The translations under genes were made by a program, and so were the position numbers. Below, in pieces: positions 6,973 through 16,743 of a stretch of 64,000 nt of DNA. The stretch comes from Reyranella sp. (GTDB taxonomy: Bacteria; Pseudomonadota; Alphaproteobacteria; Reyranellales; Reyranellaceae): positions 1 to 64,000 of the forward strand of contig NZ_SCUT01000014.1 in assembly GCF_004297265.1 (NCBI RefSeq). Direction: 5' to 3'. The notes beneath the pieces are model-generated. The model saw only the letters and a program-made list of their open reading frames with translations. It was not told the origin of the DNA and ran no database searches. Numbering within the stretch: position 1 is the stretch's first letter; the number at the start of each line of letters is the position of its first letter.

Positions 6973-7197
6973 CTAGCTCCGCTGTCCAGACGCACCGCCG
7001 CCCCTCTCGTCGAGGTCTTCCTCGCCGGGCGCCTCGTCGGTCGGCACGCGGTAGCCTTCCTTCAGCCAGCGGCCGAGATCGATGTCGGCGCAGCGCTTGC
7101 GGCAGAACGGCTTGTACTTGGGGTCCGAGGGCTTTCCGCAGGTCGGGCATTTCGGTTCGATGCGCACGGCGCGCAGCGGCGGGGATCGGTCAGTCAT
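6973..7197 (-). CDS. yacG: DNA gyrase inhibitor YacG
   Basis: 74 aa zinc protein. It has [16 protein letters not shown] and RKRC, a CX2C...CX3C ligand set, followed by [14 protein letters not shown], the YacG signature. YacG binds GyrB and blocks DNA binding. The start overlaps the end of the ribonuclease gene by 8 nt, so they are co-translated. The acidic tail ([11 protein letters not shown]) is typical of family members. Confidence 0.9.
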   Translation of the reverse strand: MTDRSPPLRAVRIEPKCPTCGKPSDPKYKPFCRKRCADIDLGRWLKEGYRVPTDEAPGEEDLDERGGGASGQRS

Positions 7198-8374
7198 CGC
7201 TCTTTTCCAGCGCTTCGAGCTGGGCCGCCAGGGTCGGGCCGCGCCGCGCGCGGGTCAACTCGAACAGGCCGAGCCGGGTGAAACCGTAGATCTGGGTGGG
7301 CACAGGGTCGCTCGCCAGATGCTCGGCCAGCACCGCCTGCACCTTGTCGCGGTCGTAGGCGCTGCGCATCGTCACGAAGTCGATCACCACCGCGCCCGCG
7401 ATGTTGCGCAGCCTGAGCTGCTGGGCGATCGCCGGCGCCGCCTCCAGGTTGACGTCGACCGGCCGGCGCGGCGCGCGGCCCTGACGGCCGCCGGCACTGG
7501 CACTGTCGACGTCCACGGCGCACAGCGTCTCGCCCGGTTCGAACAGCACTTCAACGCCGCTCTGCAAGGCGATGCGCGGCGCCAGCGCGGTGTCGATCTG
7601 CCCTGCGACATCGTCGATGTCGAAGGCCGGCATGGTCCCGTTGTGCCAGCGCACGCGGATCTTCTCGCCCAGCCGGTCCATCCTGTCCTGCAGCGTGCGC
7701 GCCATGGCGCGGTCGTCGAGGATGACCTCCTCGAGGCCCGCGCCATGATCGCGCAAGGCCCGCGCAATCGGATCGCCCTCGCCCGGGATGCGCGACGACA
7801 GGTCGGCCGGCGGCTCGACGTCGAGGGCCAGGCGCCGGATCTTCTCCCACCGTTCGAGCACGCGCGTGGCGTCGGCCTGCAGCACGCCGGCGGTGGCACC
7901 CGCCGCGGCGGTGCGCAGCACGATCCCGCCGTCCAGCAGCCCCTCGACATGGCCACGCAGCCGGTCGCGCTCCAGTTCTCCCTCGATGCGGCGGGAGAAG
8001 GTCACGCCGGCACCATTGGGATGGTAGACGAGATAGCGACCGCTGATGGCGACGTTCATCGAAAGGCGCGGACCCTTGTCGCCGTCACCGTCATTGCGCA
8101 CCTGCACGAGGATCGGCGCGCCGAGCGGCGGCCAGCCATCGATGCCGGAAAGGTCCTCGGCGCGCAGGAACCCCGCGCGATCGATGCCGATGTCGACGAA
8201 GGCCGCATCGAGATCGGGCATCACGCGCTCCAGGCGGCCGAGGAAGATGCTCTCGACCCTCGAAGGCCTGTCGCGGCGAGCGACCTGCAGCTCGACCAGG
8301 CGGCCCTCCGTCACCAGCGCCATCAGGAACGCCGTGGGCAGCACATGGCAGACAAGACGATCGACGCCGCTCAC
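7190..8374 (-). CDS. rng: Ribonuclease E/G family protein
   Basis: 394 aa. I chose GTG at 8374 because it forms a GTGA overlap with the maf stop; the longer upstream frame only reads through maf in another frame. An S1-like region ([20 protein letters not shown]) is at about residues 35-110, and the catalytic site has both metal-binding aspartates, in CAVDVDSAS and AVVIDFVTM. Length and lack of a long C-terminal scaffold make it RNase G-like rather than RNase E. It processes rRNA 5' ends and mRNAs. The infA-maf-rng-yacG order is a conserved alphaproteobacterial operon. Confidence 0.9.
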   Translation of the reverse strand: MSGVDRLVCHVLPTAFLMALVTEGRLVELQVARRDRPSRVESIFLGRLERVMPDLDAAFVDIGIDRAGFLRAEDLSGIDGWPPLGAPILVQVRNDGDGDKGPRLSMNVAISGRYLVYHPNGAGVTFSRRIEGELERDRLRGHVEGLLDGGIVLRTAAAGATAGVLQADATRVLERWEKIRRLALDVEPPADLSSRIPGEGDPIARALRDHGAGLEEVILDDRAMARTLQDRMDRLGEKIRVRWHNGTMPAFDIDDVAGQIDTALAPRIALQSGVEVLFEPGETLCAVDVDSASAGGRQGRAPRRPVDVNLEAAPAIAQQLRLRNIAGAVVIDFVTMRSAYDRDKVQAVLAEHLASDPVPTQIYGFTRLGLFELTRARRGPTLAAQLEALEKSDD

Positions 8375-8952
8375 GGTAGAGCGACCTTGAGGAGCGCCAC
8401 GGTTTCGAACAGCGGCAATCCGACGACGTTGCTGTAGGAGCCGGACAGGAAGGCGACGAAGGCCGCGGCCCGGCCCTGGATGGCATAGCCGCCGGCCTTG
8501 CCCTGCCACTCGCCGGTCGCAAGATAGGCATCGATCTCGGCCGCCTCGAGGCGCTTGAAGCGAACGATGGTCTCGACGAGGCGCGTGCGCACACGGCCGT
8601 CGGGACCGGCCGCGGCGACGCCGCCCAGCACGCGATGGCGGCGGCCCGACAGCCTCGCAAGGCAATCCCGTGCCTCGGCCTCTTCCTCCGTCTTCGGCAG
8701 GATGCGGCGACCGCAGACCACGACGCTGTCGGCCGCCAACACGAGGGCGCCGGCATGGCGCTCCCTCACAACCGCAAGCTTCGCCCGCGCCATGCGCAGC
8801 GCATAGGCGCGCGGCAGCTCGCCCGTCCCGGGCGTCTCGTCGATGTCGGCAGGGTCGATTATCGCAGGCTCGAGGCCGACCTGTCGCAACAGGTCGAGCC
8901 GTCGCGGAGACGCGGAGGCCAGTACGAGCGGGGGGATCGGCGAGGCGCGCAA
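8371..8952 (-). CDS. maf: Maf-family nucleotide pyrophosphatase
   Basis: 193 aa. It begins with PPLVLASASPRRLDLLRQVG, the Maf signature SxSPRR, and has the conserved LAADSVVV and TEEEAEARDCLARLSGRRH segments. Maf proteins hydrolyse non-canonical or modified nucleoside triphosphates and are linked to septum control. It starts 3 bp after infA and ends in overlap with rng, so it sits inside the operon. Confidence 0.92.
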   Translation of the reverse strand: MRASPIPPLVLASASPRRLDLLRQVGLEPAIIDPADIDETPGTGELPRAYALRMARAKLAVVRERHAGALVLAADSVVVCGRRILPKTEEEAEARDCLARLSGRRHRVLGGVAAAGPDGRVRTRLVETIVRFKRLEAAEIDAYLATGEWQGKAGGYAIQGRAAAFVAFLSGSYSNVVGLPLFETVALLKVALP

Positions 8953-8955
8953 CGC

Positions 8956-9174
8956 CTACTTGAAGCGGAAGGTGATGCGGCCCTTGGTCAGGTCGTAGGG
9001 CGTCATCTCGACGGTGACGCGGTCGCCTGCCAGAACGCGGATGCGGTTCTTCCGCATCTTGCCCGAGGTGTGGGCGAGAATGACGTGGTCGTTGTCGAGC
9101 TTCACGCGGAACATCGCATTGGGCAGCAACTCTGACACGACGCCCGTAAATTCGATCAAGTCTTCTTTGGCCAT
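8956..9174 (-). CDS. infA: Translation initiation factor IF-1
   Basis: 72 aa, the canonical length. The sequence [20 protein letters not shown] and the end [15 protein letters not shown] are diagnostic for IF-1, an S1-fold protein that binds the 30S A site. It is the first gene of the infA-maf-rng-yacG-tRNA-Phe unit; its promoter must lie in 9175-9349, a region with no other gene. In related genomes infA directly follows the phosphatase gene, but here 2 kb of opposite-strand genes intervene. Confidence 0.97.
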   Translation of the reverse strand: MAKEDLIEFTGVVSELLPNAMFRVKLDNDHVILAHTSGKMRKNRIRVLAGDRVTVEMTPYDLTKGRITFRFK

Positions 9175-9349
9175 CCGGCCTCCGGCTGGGGTGAAATTCT
9201 GGGAAAGCGGCCGGAAAATGGGCCGCAGGAAGGGCTAAGTCAATGGCGGCGCGGGTGGCGCGGCGGGGATGGCCGGCCTTCTCACGAGAGCCCTGCTCCC
9301 TTATACAGGGCGCGGCTGCGGACGCCCGGGAAAGAAGGACCAGCAAAAG

Positions 9350-10138
9350 ATGAACTCAACGTGCATGTCGGGCCTTGTGGCCGCCCTGCTCCTGGCGCCG
9401 GCGCTGGCATTCGCCCAGACGTCGCCGGCTCCCGCGGCGGCGCCCAACGCGATCACCCATCCGGCCCAGAAGACGATCGGCAAGCCGGCCAAGCGGCAGT
9501 ATTCGTCGGCCCTGATCGTCATCAATGCCCGCGCCGCGAAGCTCGACGGCCAGAAGCTGGTCCTCGACGGCGTGTTGCCCACCGCAACCCTGTTCACCAG
9601 CCGGCCGAAGCGCTCGGTCGGTCACATGGTGACACCCGACATGGCCGACATCTGGCGCACCGGCAGCTTCGCCAAGGATCCGCCGAACGCCACGGTCTCC
9701 GTCTTCAACAAGGACGGCGGAAGCGTGTCGGACCTGGTGGTGACCCTGAAGACCGCGAAGCTCGAGGGCGAGAAGCTCACCTTCGACGTCGAAGTGCTCG
9801 AGGGCAGCCTGGGCGCCGCGGACGGTCCCGCCTCGGTGTTCATCGACACGATCTGGTTCGGCATCGGCTCGCACGGCGCGCAGTACTACGGCCAGAGCCA
9901 GACGACCGGCGGCGAGACGCCGGCGATCGGTGATCCGAATGGCACGAGCACGTTCAGCGGCTGGTCGAATCCCTCGCCGACGGAACCCGTCAATCCCTAT
10001 CCCTATGCCGGTGGCGGAGGCGGCGGTGGATACAACAGCGGCGCCGGCGCGCCCCCGCCGCCCGACATCGATCCGCGCTACCAGCAGCGCTACAATGCGC
10101 CGAGCTGCGGCAAGCCGCCTCTCCTGCCCTGCTACTGA
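9350..10138 (+). CDS. Secreted protein of unknown function, paralogue A
   Basis: 262 aa from ATG 9350 (GAAGGA about 11 bases upstream), which gives a clean signal peptide (MNSTCMSGLVAALLLAPALAFAQ). The core, residues about 50-165, is beta-rich with SALIVINARAAKLDGQKLVL, SVGHMVTPDMADIW, FAKDPPNATVSVFNK and LEGEKLTFDVEVLEGSL. The same core forms the next gene, so the two arose by tandem duplication. This copy has an extra Gly/Pro-rich low-complexity tail (YAGGGGGGGYNSGAGAPPPP) ending in two cysteines. It is probably periplasmic; the function is unknown. Confidence 0.75.
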   Translation: MNSTCMSGLVAALLLAPALAFAQTSPAPAAAPNAITHPAQKTIGKPAKRQYSSALIVINARAAKLDGQKLVLDGVLPTATLFTSRPKRSVGHMVTPDMADIWRTGSFAKDPPNATVSVFNKDGGSVSDLVVTLKTAKLEGEKLTFDVEVLEGSLGAADGPASVFIDTIWFGIGSHGAQYYGQSQTTGGETPAIGDPNGTSTFSGWSNPSPTEPVNPYPYAGGGGGGGYNSGAGAPPPPDIDPRYQQRYNAPSCGKPPLLPCY

Positions 10139-10146
10139 GCCGCACG

Positions 10147-10740
10147 GTGATGATCATGCAATCTTTCCGTCTCTCCGTCGCTCTCGCGACCGTCGCCGCC
10201 ACGCTCGGCCTCGCCTTCGGCGCCGCCGCGCAGACCCAACCGGCGGCGCCCGCCGCGTCGTCGGTGCAAGGCCTGCCCAAGGTCGTCGGCGCCGCGCGCC
10301 ATCCGCGCCTCATCCCCTCGATGTTCGTGCTGAACGCACGGGGCGCCAAGCTGCAGGACAACAAGCTGATCCTCGACGGAATCGCGCCCAGCGTCATCGT
10401 GTTCGCCGACCGCCCCGTGCGTTCGGCCGGCCATGCGATGCTGGCGCACGTGCTCGAGGAGTGGACGCTCAAGGCGCCCAACTCGTTCGCGAAGGATCCG
10501 CCCAACGCCACTGTGTCGGTGCTGAACAAGGCGAAGGCCAGCGTCGTGGACGCCGTCGTCACGCTGAAGTCGCCGAAGCTCGAGGGTGACAAGCTCACTT
10601 TCGACGTCGACGTACTCGAGGGCGACCTCGCGGGCGCCGACGGCGGCGCGTCGGTGTTCATGGATCTCGTCAACCTGCCGGTGCCGCGTCACAGCTCGCA
10701 TCGCGCTGCCTGGTACGCGGGTTCCGACAGCACCCGCTGA
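10147..10740 (+). CDS. Secreted protein of unknown function, paralogue B
   Basis: 197 aa, 8 bp downstream of its paralogue, with signal peptide MIMQSFRLSVALATVAATLG...AAAQ. It shares the core with paralogue A: MFVLNARGAKLQDNKLILDG, SAGHAML, SFAKDPPNATVSVLNK, LEGDKLTFDVDVLEGDLAGA and a C-terminal SVFMDLV. It lacks the glycine-rich tail. No known domain is recognised; the repeated phrase for neutralised damage or ligand contact is FAKDPPNATVSV. The start could be any of the ATGs at 10147, 10150 or 10156. Confidence 0.75.
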   Translation: MMIMQSFRLSVALATVAATLGLAFGAAAQTQPAAPAASSVQGLPKVVGAARHPRLIPSMFVLNARGAKLQDNKLILDGIAPSVIVFADRPVRSAGHAMLAHVLEEWTLKAPNSFAKDPPNATVSVLNKAKASVVDAVVTLKSPKLEGDKLTFDVDVLEGDLAGADGGASVFMDLVNLPVPRHSSHRAAWYAGSDSTR

Positions 10741-10890
10741 CGCTGTCCTTACACGCGCTCGTGCACAGCGGGAGGCTCGCCTGCAGGCACGGGCGCGCCG
10801 CCGCCACAATCGGCCCACAATCCGGTCCGGAAATGATCCCGGGCGAAGGCGCTCCAGTGTGGCAGCGCTTCGCACCTGAGGAGAGACATC

Positions 10891-11205
10891 ATGAACCGGA
10901 CATTGCTTGCATTCTCACTGGTCGGCGCCGCGGTTCTCGCGACGAATGCGGTCCAGGCGCAAGGCATGCCCACCGGTCGCGAGCCCGGTACCGAGCCCAA
11001 CAGGATCTTCACGCCGACGACCGCGCCCAACTGGACGCCGACCGCCGAAGGCGCCATCGCGCGACAGCAGATTCACGATGCCGGCTACAACGGCGTCACC
11101 ATGCTGCTGCGCAACAAGGATGGAAGCTGGGAGGGCCAGGCCCTCAAGGGCGACACCTACTACCTGATCACCCTCGACCCGGCCGGGCACGTCACCCAGC
11201 GCTAA
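10891..11205 (+). CDS. Small secreted protein (104 aa)
   Basis: It has a signal peptide (MNRTLLAFSLVGAAVLATNAVQAQ) and a mature region of about 80 residues with ARQQIHDAGYNGVTMLLRNK, then DGSWEGQALKGDTYYLITLD. This resembles the PepSY-like/BLIP-like small periplasmic domain of mixed helix and strands, though I cannot confirm that. RBS GAGGAGAG precedes the ATG. It is the third plus-strand gene of the insertion between infA and the phosphatase gene. Confidence 0.65.
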   Translation: MNRTLLAFSLVGAAVLATNAVQAQGMPTGREPGTEPNRIFTPTTAPNWTPTAEGAIARQQIHDAGYNGVTMLLRNKDGSWEGQALKGDTYYLITLDPAGHVTQR

Positions 11206-11215
11206 GCCGAGACGG

Positions 11216-11659
11216 TCAGACCGAGGGCGTGATCGGAATCCCGAAGCGCGCCTTCAGTCTGGCCAGGACCTGATCGCGGGTATGGCGGTAGGCATCGAGC
11301 CGCGTCTCCCGCGATCCCTCCACCGCGCTGGGGTCGGGCATCGGCCAGTACTCGACCTCGGCCGCCGTCCCGCGCGTGAATTCCAGCGCACTATGATGCG
11401 CTTCCGGCGACAGGGTGACGATCAGCTCGAACGACGCGGCATCGACGTCATCGAAGGTCTTGGCGTGGTGGCGGTGGACGTCGATGTCGATCTCGTCGAG
11501 GGCGGCGACCGCAAATCCGTCGACCTCGCTCGCGCGCACGCCGACCGAATCGATATAGACCATCTGCCCGTAGAGTCGCTTGGCCAGCGCCTCGGCCATC
11601 GGCGACCGGACGGAGTTCTCACTGCAGGCGAAGAGCAGGCTGGACGGCAATCCGGTCAT
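11216..11659 (-). CDS. Low-molecular-weight protein-tyrosine-phosphatase-like protein
   Basis: 147 aa from ATG 11659, chosen because GGGGAGGGG lies just upstream; an in-frame ATG at 11677 overlaps the previous gene. The P-loop CX5R is present in LLFACSENSVRSPMAEALAK, and the general-acid aspartate lies in WPMPDPSAVEG. This subfamily, adjacent to UPF0262 and hisD, is widespread in Alphaproteobacteria and is often labelled arsenate-reductase-like. Its substrate is unknown. Confidence 0.85.
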   Translation of the reverse strand: MTGLPSSLLFACSENSVRSPMAEALAKRLYGQMVYIDSVGVRASEVDGFAVAALDEIDIDVHRHHAKTFDDVDAASFELIVTLSPEAHHSALEFTRGTAAEVEYWPMPDPSAVEGSRETRLDAYRHTRDQVLARLKARFGIPITPSV

Positions 11660-11673
11660 CCACCCCTCCCCGC

Positions 11674-12162
11674 TCACGATTTGATGTGCAGGGCGCAGAT
11701 CAGGGTGAACAGCCGCCGGGCCGTGTCGTGGTCGACCTCGATCTTGCCGTCGAGCCGCTCGCGCAGCAGTTCCGAGCCTTCGTCGTGCAGGCCGCGCCGG
11801 CCCATGTCGAGCGCTTCGATCTGCGCCGGCCCCAGCTTCTTGATGGCGGCGTAATAGCTCTCGCAGATCAGGAAGTAATCCTTCACGACTTTGCGGAACG
11901 GCGTCAGCGACAGCACGATGTCGCGCAGCTTTTCGTCGGACTCGTTGCGCACGTCGAACACCAGGCGCTGCTCGAAGATGCCGATTCTCAGGCGATAGGG
12001 CCCGGGCTGGCCGCCGACCAGATGGAAGTCGTTCTCCTCGATCAGGTCGAACAGCGCGACGGCTCTCTCGTGCTCCACCTCAGGCGTGCGGCGGGCGACC
12101 GATTCCTCGTCCAGCACGACGTCGACGATGCGCCGCGTCCTGTCGGTCGTCCCGGCCGTCAT
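11674..12162 (-). CDS. UPF0262 family protein
   Basis: 162 aa. It shows the family features: [20 protein letters not shown] near the start, [36 protein letters not shown] and a C-terminal [11 protein letters not shown]. No biochemical function is known for UPF0262, but it is nearly always between hisD and the phosphatase gene in Alphaproteobacteria. It starts 3 bp after hisD and reaches the phosphatase gene, so it is in the operon. Confidence 0.9.
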   Translation of the reverse strand: MTAGTTDRTRRIVDVVLDEESVARRTPEVEHERAVALFDLIEENDFHLVGGQPGPYRLRIGIFEQRLVFDVRNESDEKLRDIVLSLTPFRKVVKDYFLICESYYAAIKKLGPAQIEALDMGRRGLHDEGSELLRERLDGKIEVDHDTARRLFTLICALHIKS

Positions 12163-12164
12163 GG

Positions 12165-13463
12165 CTAGCGGCCCAGCCGGAGCGAAACCGACCGGCCATG
12201 GGCGCCGAGCCCTTCGGCATCGGCGAGCGCCACGGCGGACGGGCCGAGGGCGGCCAGCGACTGCGGCGTACAGGCGACCAGCGATGTCCGCTTCAGGAAG
12301 TCGGCGACGCCCAGGCCGCCGGAGAAACGCGCGGCGCGCGAGGTCGGCAGCACATGGTTGGTGCCGGCGACATAGTCGCCGATCGCCTCGGGCGTGTGGC
12401 GGCCGAGGAAGATCGCGCCGGCATGGCGCAGCTTCTGCGACAGCGCCTCGGCCTCCGCCATCTCCATGGCGAGCTCGACATGTTCGGCGGCGATGGCGTC
12501 GATGATGGCCGGCGCGGCCGAGAAATCGGGCACGAGGATCACGGCGCCATTGTCACGCCAGCTCGCCGAGGCGATTCCGGCACGCGCCAGCGTCTTCAGC
12601 TCGGCCTCGACGGCCCGCATGACGGCGTCGGCAAAGGCGGCATCGTCGGCGATCAGCACCGACTGCGAGGACGGATCGTGCTCGGCCTGCGACAGGAGAT
12701 CGGCCGCGATCCACTGCGGATCGTTGTGCCGGTCGGCGACCACGAGGATCTCGGAGGGACCGGCGATGAGGTCGATACCGACCTGTCCGAACACACGTCG
12801 CTTGGCGGCGGCGACATAAGCGTTGCCCGGCCCGGTGATCTTGTCGACCGGCTTGATCGATTGCGTGCCGTAGGCGAGCGCCGCCACGGCCTGCGCGCCG
12901 CCGATACGCCAGATCTCGTCGGCGCCGGCGATGCCGGCTGCCAGCATGACCAGCGGATTGAGTGTCCCGCCGGGTGTCGGCACCACCATGACGATGCGGC
13001 GAACCCCTGCGACCTTGGCTGGCACGATGTTCATCAGCACCGAGGACGGGTAGGCCGCCGTGCCGCCCGGCACATAGACACCGGCCGCATCGACCGGGCG
13101 GTAGCGCGCACCGAGCCGCGTCCCCGTAGAGTCAGTGAAATCGACATCCTGGGGCATCAGCGCGCGGTGGAAAGCCTCGATGCGCCGGGCGGCGAAGGCC
13201 AGCGCCTCGCGCTGCGCGGCCGGCACCTGCGCCGCCGCGGCATCGCGCTCTGCGTCGGACACGCGCATGTTGGCCGCCGTGATGCCGGCCCAGTCGAACT
13301 TCGCCGTGTAGTCGACGACGGCGGCATCGCCGCGCGCGCGCACGTCGGCCACGATGCTGGCAGCGACGCGGTCGACATTCTCGTCGGTATCCCGATTGCG
13401 CCCGAGGAAAGCCGAAAATTCCTTCTCGAAGCCCGGCGCCGAAGCGTCGAGCCTAAGCGGCAC
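12165..13463 (-). CDS. hisD: Histidinol dehydrogenase
   Basis: 432 aa, standard length. It catalyses the last two oxidation steps of histidine biosynthesis, L-histidinol to L-histidine with NAD. Recognisable pieces are [34 protein letters not shown], the zinc-binding LSQAEHDP, the catalytic EHVELAM and [20 protein letters not shown]. Its start overlaps the end of hisG by 11 nt, so the two histidine genes are coupled. Confidence 0.96.
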   Translation of the reverse strand: MPLRLDASAPGFEKEFSAFLGRNRDTDENVDRVAASIVADVRARGDAAVVDYTAKFDWAGITAANMRVSDAERDAAAAQVPAAQREALAFAARRIEAFHRALMPQDVDFTDSTGTRLGARYRPVDAAGVYVPGGTAAYPSSVLMNIVPAKVAGVRRIVMVVPTPGGTLNPLVMLAAGIAGADEIWRIGGAQAVAALAYGTQSIKPVDKITGPGNAYVAAAKRRVFGQVGIDLIAGPSEILVVADRHNDPQWIAADLLSQAEHDPSSQSVLIADDAAFADAVMRAVEAELKTLARAGIASASWRDNGAVILVPDFSAAPAIIDAIAAEHVELAMEMAEAEALSQKLRHAGAIFLGRHTPEAIGDYVAGTNHVLPTSRAARFSGGLGVADFLKRTSLVACTPQSLAALGPSAVALADAEGLGAHGRSVSLRLGR

Positions 13464-14133
13464 GGGGCACCCCGAGGGCGACTTCGCGGAAACGGTCGAT
13501 CCAGTGGCCGACCCGCTCGGGCCGCGTCTTGAGGGCGGCGCGGTTCACGATGAAACGCGAGGTGATGTCGGCGATGTGCTCGATCTCGACCAGCCCGTTC
13601 TCCTTCAGCGTGCGGCCGGAATCGACGAGGTCGACGATGCGGTGGCTGAGTCCGAGCGACGGCGCCAGCTCCATCGCGCCGGAAAGCTTGACGCACTCCG
13701 CTTGCACGCCGCGCGCAGCAAAGTGCCGGCGGGTCACCTCGGGATACTTGGTGGCGATGCGCACGTGGCTCCAGCGCCTCGGATCGTCCTTGCCGGCCAT
13801 CTCGACTGGTTCGGCGACGGCGAGACGGCATTTGCCGATACCGAGGTCGATCGGGGCGTAGATCTCCGGATAGTCGAATTCCATCAGCACGTCGGCGCCG
13901 GCGATGCCGAGATGGGCGGCGCCGAAAGCTACGAAAGTGGCCACGTCGAAGGAGCGGACACGGATGATGTCGAGGTCGGGATGGTTGGTCGTGAAGCGGA
14001 GCTGGCGGGCATCGGGATCGGCGAAGGCCGCCTCCGGTTCGATGCCGGCACGCGCGAACACAGGGGCCGCTTCCTTGAGGATGCGACCCTTGGGCAGCGC
14101 CAGAATGAGCTTCTCGTTAGCCTCGCTCGACAC
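13453..14133 (-). CDS. hisG: ATP phosphoribosyltransferase, short form
   Basis: 226 aa. It carries out the first step of histidine synthesis (ATP + PRPP). It starts with [14 protein letters not shown] and contains the PRPP loop segment [17 protein letters not shown]. The length matches the short HisG that needs the regulatory subunit HisZ, which is not in this window. It is directly upstream of hisD with overlap. Confidence 0.95.
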   Translation of the reverse strand: MSSEANEKLILALPKGRILKEAAPVFARAGIEPEAAFADPDARQLRFTTNHPDLDIIRVRSFDVATFVAFGAAHLGIAGADVLMEFDYPEIYAPIDLGIGKCRLAVAEPVEMAGKDDPRRWSHVRIATKYPEVTRRHFAARGVQAECVKLSGAMELAPSLGLSHRIVDLVDSGRTLKENGLVEIEHIADITSRFIVNRAALKTRPERVGHWIDRFREVALGVPRAA

Positions 14134-14181
14134 GACAGGTTCTCCAGTAACGAATGCCCGCCCCTCGCCGGAGCCGAAAGG

Positions 14182-14607
14182 CTATTCGACCGGGTGGGCG
14201 GGCTTCCACGGGGTGGGCCAAGGCTCCCCGACATCTCCCAAATGGCATGCGAGACGGCCGATTTCCAGCCGTATGGCCCGGCCGGCCGAAAAGCGCAGCA
14301 GGACTGAATGCTCGTTTTCCAGCACCACCGCGAGCAGTTCCAGCATCCGGTCGGGCTCAGCCGTGGGGATGTCATGGTGCCGCACCGCCGTCACCTCGTT
14401 GAAAACGAGAGCGGAATGGGTCCTGGTATGACCGGTTCCCTGCTCCGGATCGGCTTCCCACCGGAACCGGTTGAGCAGCAGGACGAAGCGGCTTTCATCC
14501 TTCAGGTAGGCGCAGTCGCGAACCGCCACCAGCGCGTCCTGGACGGCGGCCGAAATGATGGCCAGGTCGTCGGCGTCGAGCGCGCTAAGTTTCAGCTTGG
14601 CCGTCAC
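14182..14607 (-). CDS. DUF2948 family protein
   Basis: 141 aa. The pattern LSALDADDLAIISAAVQDAL, then CAYLKDESRFVLLLNRFRWE and LRFSAGRAIRLEIGRLACHL, is characteristic of DUF2948, an alphaproteobacterial family of unknown function found beside murA and hisD/hisG. It begins 5 bp after murA, so it is probably co-transcribed. Confidence 0.88.
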   Translation of the reverse strand: MTAKLKLSALDADDLAIISAAVQDALVAVRDCAYLKDESRFVLLLNRFRWEADPEQGTGHTRTHSALVFNEVTAVRHHDIPTAEPDRMLELLAVVLENEHSVLLRFSAGRAIRLEIGRLACHLGDVGEPWPTPWKPAHPVE

Positions 14608-14612
14608 GCGCT

Positions 14613-15896
14613 TCAGCCCTTCAGCCGTTCGATGTCGGCACCGCAGGCGCTGAGCTTCTCCTCGAGGCGCTCGAAACCGCGGTCGAGGTGGTAGACGCGG
14701 TGGAGCATCGTGTCGCCCTCGGCCGACAGGGCGGCGATCGCCAGCGACACCGAGGCGCGCAGGTCGGTCGCCATCACCTCCGCACCGCGCAGTTTCGGCA
14801 CGCCGCGGACCAGGGCCGACTGGTGATGGATGGTGACATTGGCTCCCATGCGCGCCAGTTCCGGCACATGCATGAAGCGGCTCTCGAAGATCGTCTCGGT
14901 GATCATCGAGGCGCCCTCGGCCCGCGTCATCAGCGCCATCATCTGCGCCTGGAGATCAGTCGGGAAGCCCGGGAAGGGCTCCGTCATCACGTCGACGCCG
15001 TGCAGCGCGCCGTTGGTCCGGTGCACGCGCATGCCCTTCTCGGTGTTCTCCAGCGTGACGCCGGCAGAACGCAGGCTGGCGGCCACCGTATCGATCAGGT
15101 CGACCCGGCCGCCGATCAGCTCGACGTCGCCCGCCGTCATGGCGACGGCCATGGCATAGGTGCCGGTCTCGATGCGATCGGGGATGACCGCGTGCTCGAT
15201 GGCGTTGAACGAGGTCACGCCCTCGATGGTGAGTGTCTCCGTGCCGATGCCGGCCACCGGCACGCCCATCGCCGACAGGCATTCGGCGAGGTTGGCGATC
15301 TCGGGCTCGCGCGCGGCATTGTCGAGCACGGTCGTGCCCCTGGCGAGCGCGGCCGCGATCATCAGGTTCTCGGTGGCGCCGACCGACACTTTCGGGAAGG
15401 TGTAGCGCGCGCCCCTGAGGCCCTTCGGCGCCCGGGCGACCATGTAACCGCCGTCGATGTCGATCTCCGCGCCCATCTTCCGGAGGCCGGCAATGTGCAG
15501 ATCCACGGGCCGCGCGCCGATCGCGCAGCCGCCCGGCAGCGAGACCTTGGCCTGGCCCTCGCGCGCCAGCAGCACGCCCAGCACCAGCATCGACGCGCGC
15601 ATCTTGCGCACGATGTCGTAGGGCGCAGTGGTCGAGGTGATGTCCGACGCCTTCAGCACCATCGTGGTGCCGTGGCTGTGGCCGTTCTCCCCGGCGGTGG
15701 CAGTGATTTCCACGCCATGCTGCCGCAGCAGCTGGATCATGGTGGTGATGTCGGCAAGGCGCGGCACGTTGTGGAGGGTGAGCGGCTGGTCGCTCAGCAT
15801 CGACGCCACCATCAGCGGCAGGGCCGCGTTCTTGGCGCCGGAAATGCGGATCTGGCCCTTGAGCTGGCGGCCGCCCCTGATGCGAATTCTGTCCAT
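14613..15896 (-). CDS. murA: UDP-N-acetylglucosamine 1-carboxyvinyltransferase
   Basis: 427 aa. MurA transfers enolpyruvate from PEP to UDP-GlcNAc, the first committed step of peptidoglycan synthesis. The active-site lysine is in SGAKNAALP (K22), and the PEP-binding, fosfomycin-target cysteine is present at about C124 in [15 protein letters not shown]. The C-terminus has the usual [15 protein letters not shown] Cys, rather than the Asp of fosfomycin-resistant forms, predicts sensitivity of the enzyme. Confidence 0.97.
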   Translation of the reverse strand: MDRIRIRGGRQLKGQIRISGAKNAALPLMVASMLSDQPLTLHNVPRLADITTMIQLLRQHGVEITATAGENGHSHGTTMVLKASDITSTTAPYDIVRKMRASMLVLGVLLAREGQAKVSLPGGCAIGARPVDLHIAGLRKMGAEIDIDGGYMVARAPKGLRGARYTFPKVSVGATENLMIAAALARGTTVLDNAAREPEIANLAECLSAMGVPVAGIGTETLTIEGVTSFNAIEHAVIPDRIETGTYAMAVAMTAGDVELIGGRVDLIDTVAASLRSAGVTLENTEKGMRVHRTNGALHGVDVMTEPFPGFPTDLQAQMMALMTRAEGASMITETIFESRFMHVPELARMGANVTIHHQSALVRGVPKLRGAEVMATDLRASVSLAIAALSAEGDTMLHRVYHLDRGFERLEEKLSACGADIERLKG

Positions 15897-15908
15897 GGTC
15901 GCCTCCGC

Positions 15909-16463
15909 TCAGATTTTCGGCAGGGTGACGCCGCGCTGGCCCTGATACTTGCCGGCCTTGTCGCGATAGGAAACCTCGCAGGGCTCGTTGCCCTGGAGGA
16001 AGAGGAACTGGCAGGCGCCCTCGTTGGCGTAGATCTTCGCGGGCAGCGGCGTGGTGTTGGAGAATTCCAAGGTCACGTGCCCCTCCCACTCCGGCTCCAG
16101 CGGCGTCACGTTCACGATGATGCCGCAGCGTGCATAGGTCGACTTGCCGACGCAGATCACCAGCACGTCACGCGGGATGCGGAAATACTCGACTGTCCGG
16201 GCCAGCGCGAAGGAATTGGGCGGGATGATGCAGACTTCGGTGTTGCGGTCGACGAAGCTCTGCTGGTCGAAGTCCTTGGGATCGACCACCGACGAATTGA
16301 CGTTGGTGAAGATCTTGAAGTCGGTGCCGACACGGGCATCGTAGCCATAGGACGACAGGCCGTATGAAATGACGCCTTCGCGCTTCTGGGCGTCGACGAA
16401 GGGCTCGATCATGCCCTTCTCCTGCGCCATGCGGCGAATCCAGCGGTCCGAGAGAATGCTCAT
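15909..16463 (-). CDS. dcd: dCTP deaminase
   Basis: 184 aa. It deaminates dCTP to dUTP for dTTP synthesis. It starts [13 protein letters not shown] and has SYGYDARVG, the nucleotide-binding [10 protein letters not shown] and the catalytic glutamate in [17 protein letters not shown]. It lies 12 bp upstream of murA on the same strand and probably opens this transcription unit. Confidence 0.96.
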   Translation of the reverse strand: MSILSDRWIRRMAQEKGMIEPFVDAQKREGVISYGLSSYGYDARVGTDFKIFTNVNSSVVDPKDFDQQSFVDRNTEVCIIPPNSFALARTVEYFRIPRDVLVICVGKSTYARCGIIVNVTPLEPEWEGHVTLEFSNTTPLPAKIYANEGACQFLFLQGNEPCEVSYRDKAGKYQGQRGVTLPKI

Positions 16464-16497
16464 GTGGGGGCGCTTCTAAACGAGGGAGGGGGTCGGC

Positions 16498-16674
16498 TCA
16501 ACCGCCGGTCTTGCCGGCGGTCGGATCAATACCCTGGCCCGGACCCGGCGGTTTCGGGGCCTCCCCCTTGGCGCGCGCCTGCGCCTTGCGCCGCTTCAGG
16601 TTTTCGCGCAGGGCGGCGGCGAGCCGTTCGGCTCGTGCGTCCTTCTCCGGGACGAGTTTCGAGGGGGCCGTCAT
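16498..16674 (-). CDS. Small basic protein (58 aa), conserved alphaproteobacterial type
   Basis: Complete frame from ATG 16674 to TGA at 16498. The centre ARAERLAAALRENLKRRKAQ is a basic amphipathic helix, followed by a Gly/Pro-rich tail (PKPPGPGQG). Short proteins with RLAAALRENL(K/R)RRKAQ are common, usually unannotated, in Alphaproteobacteria. It sits just upstream of dcd on the same strand. A nucleic-acid or membrane-binding peptide is possible; the function is unknown. Confidence 0.7.
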   Translation of the reverse strand: MTAPSKLVPEKDARAERLAAALRENLKRRKAQARAKGEAPKPPGPGQGIDPTAGKTGG

Positions 16675-16743
16675 GGCCCGGAGGATACACTATCGGGGGC
16701 CTGTCGGGGCAGCCTTGTCTGCTGCCCCGGCCGCCCTGAACCT

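Noticed and set aside
7082..8437. 451-codon plus-strand frame
   Set aside because: Antisense to the rng gene, whose catalytic motifs are clear.
8371..9346. Start of the ribonuclease at the far upstream ATG (718 codons)
   Set aside because: The extension runs through maf and infA in another frame; the GTG overlapping the maf stop is far more plausible.
14688..16367. 559-codon plus-strand frame
   Set aside because: Antisense to murA and dcd; His/Arg-rich shadow composition.
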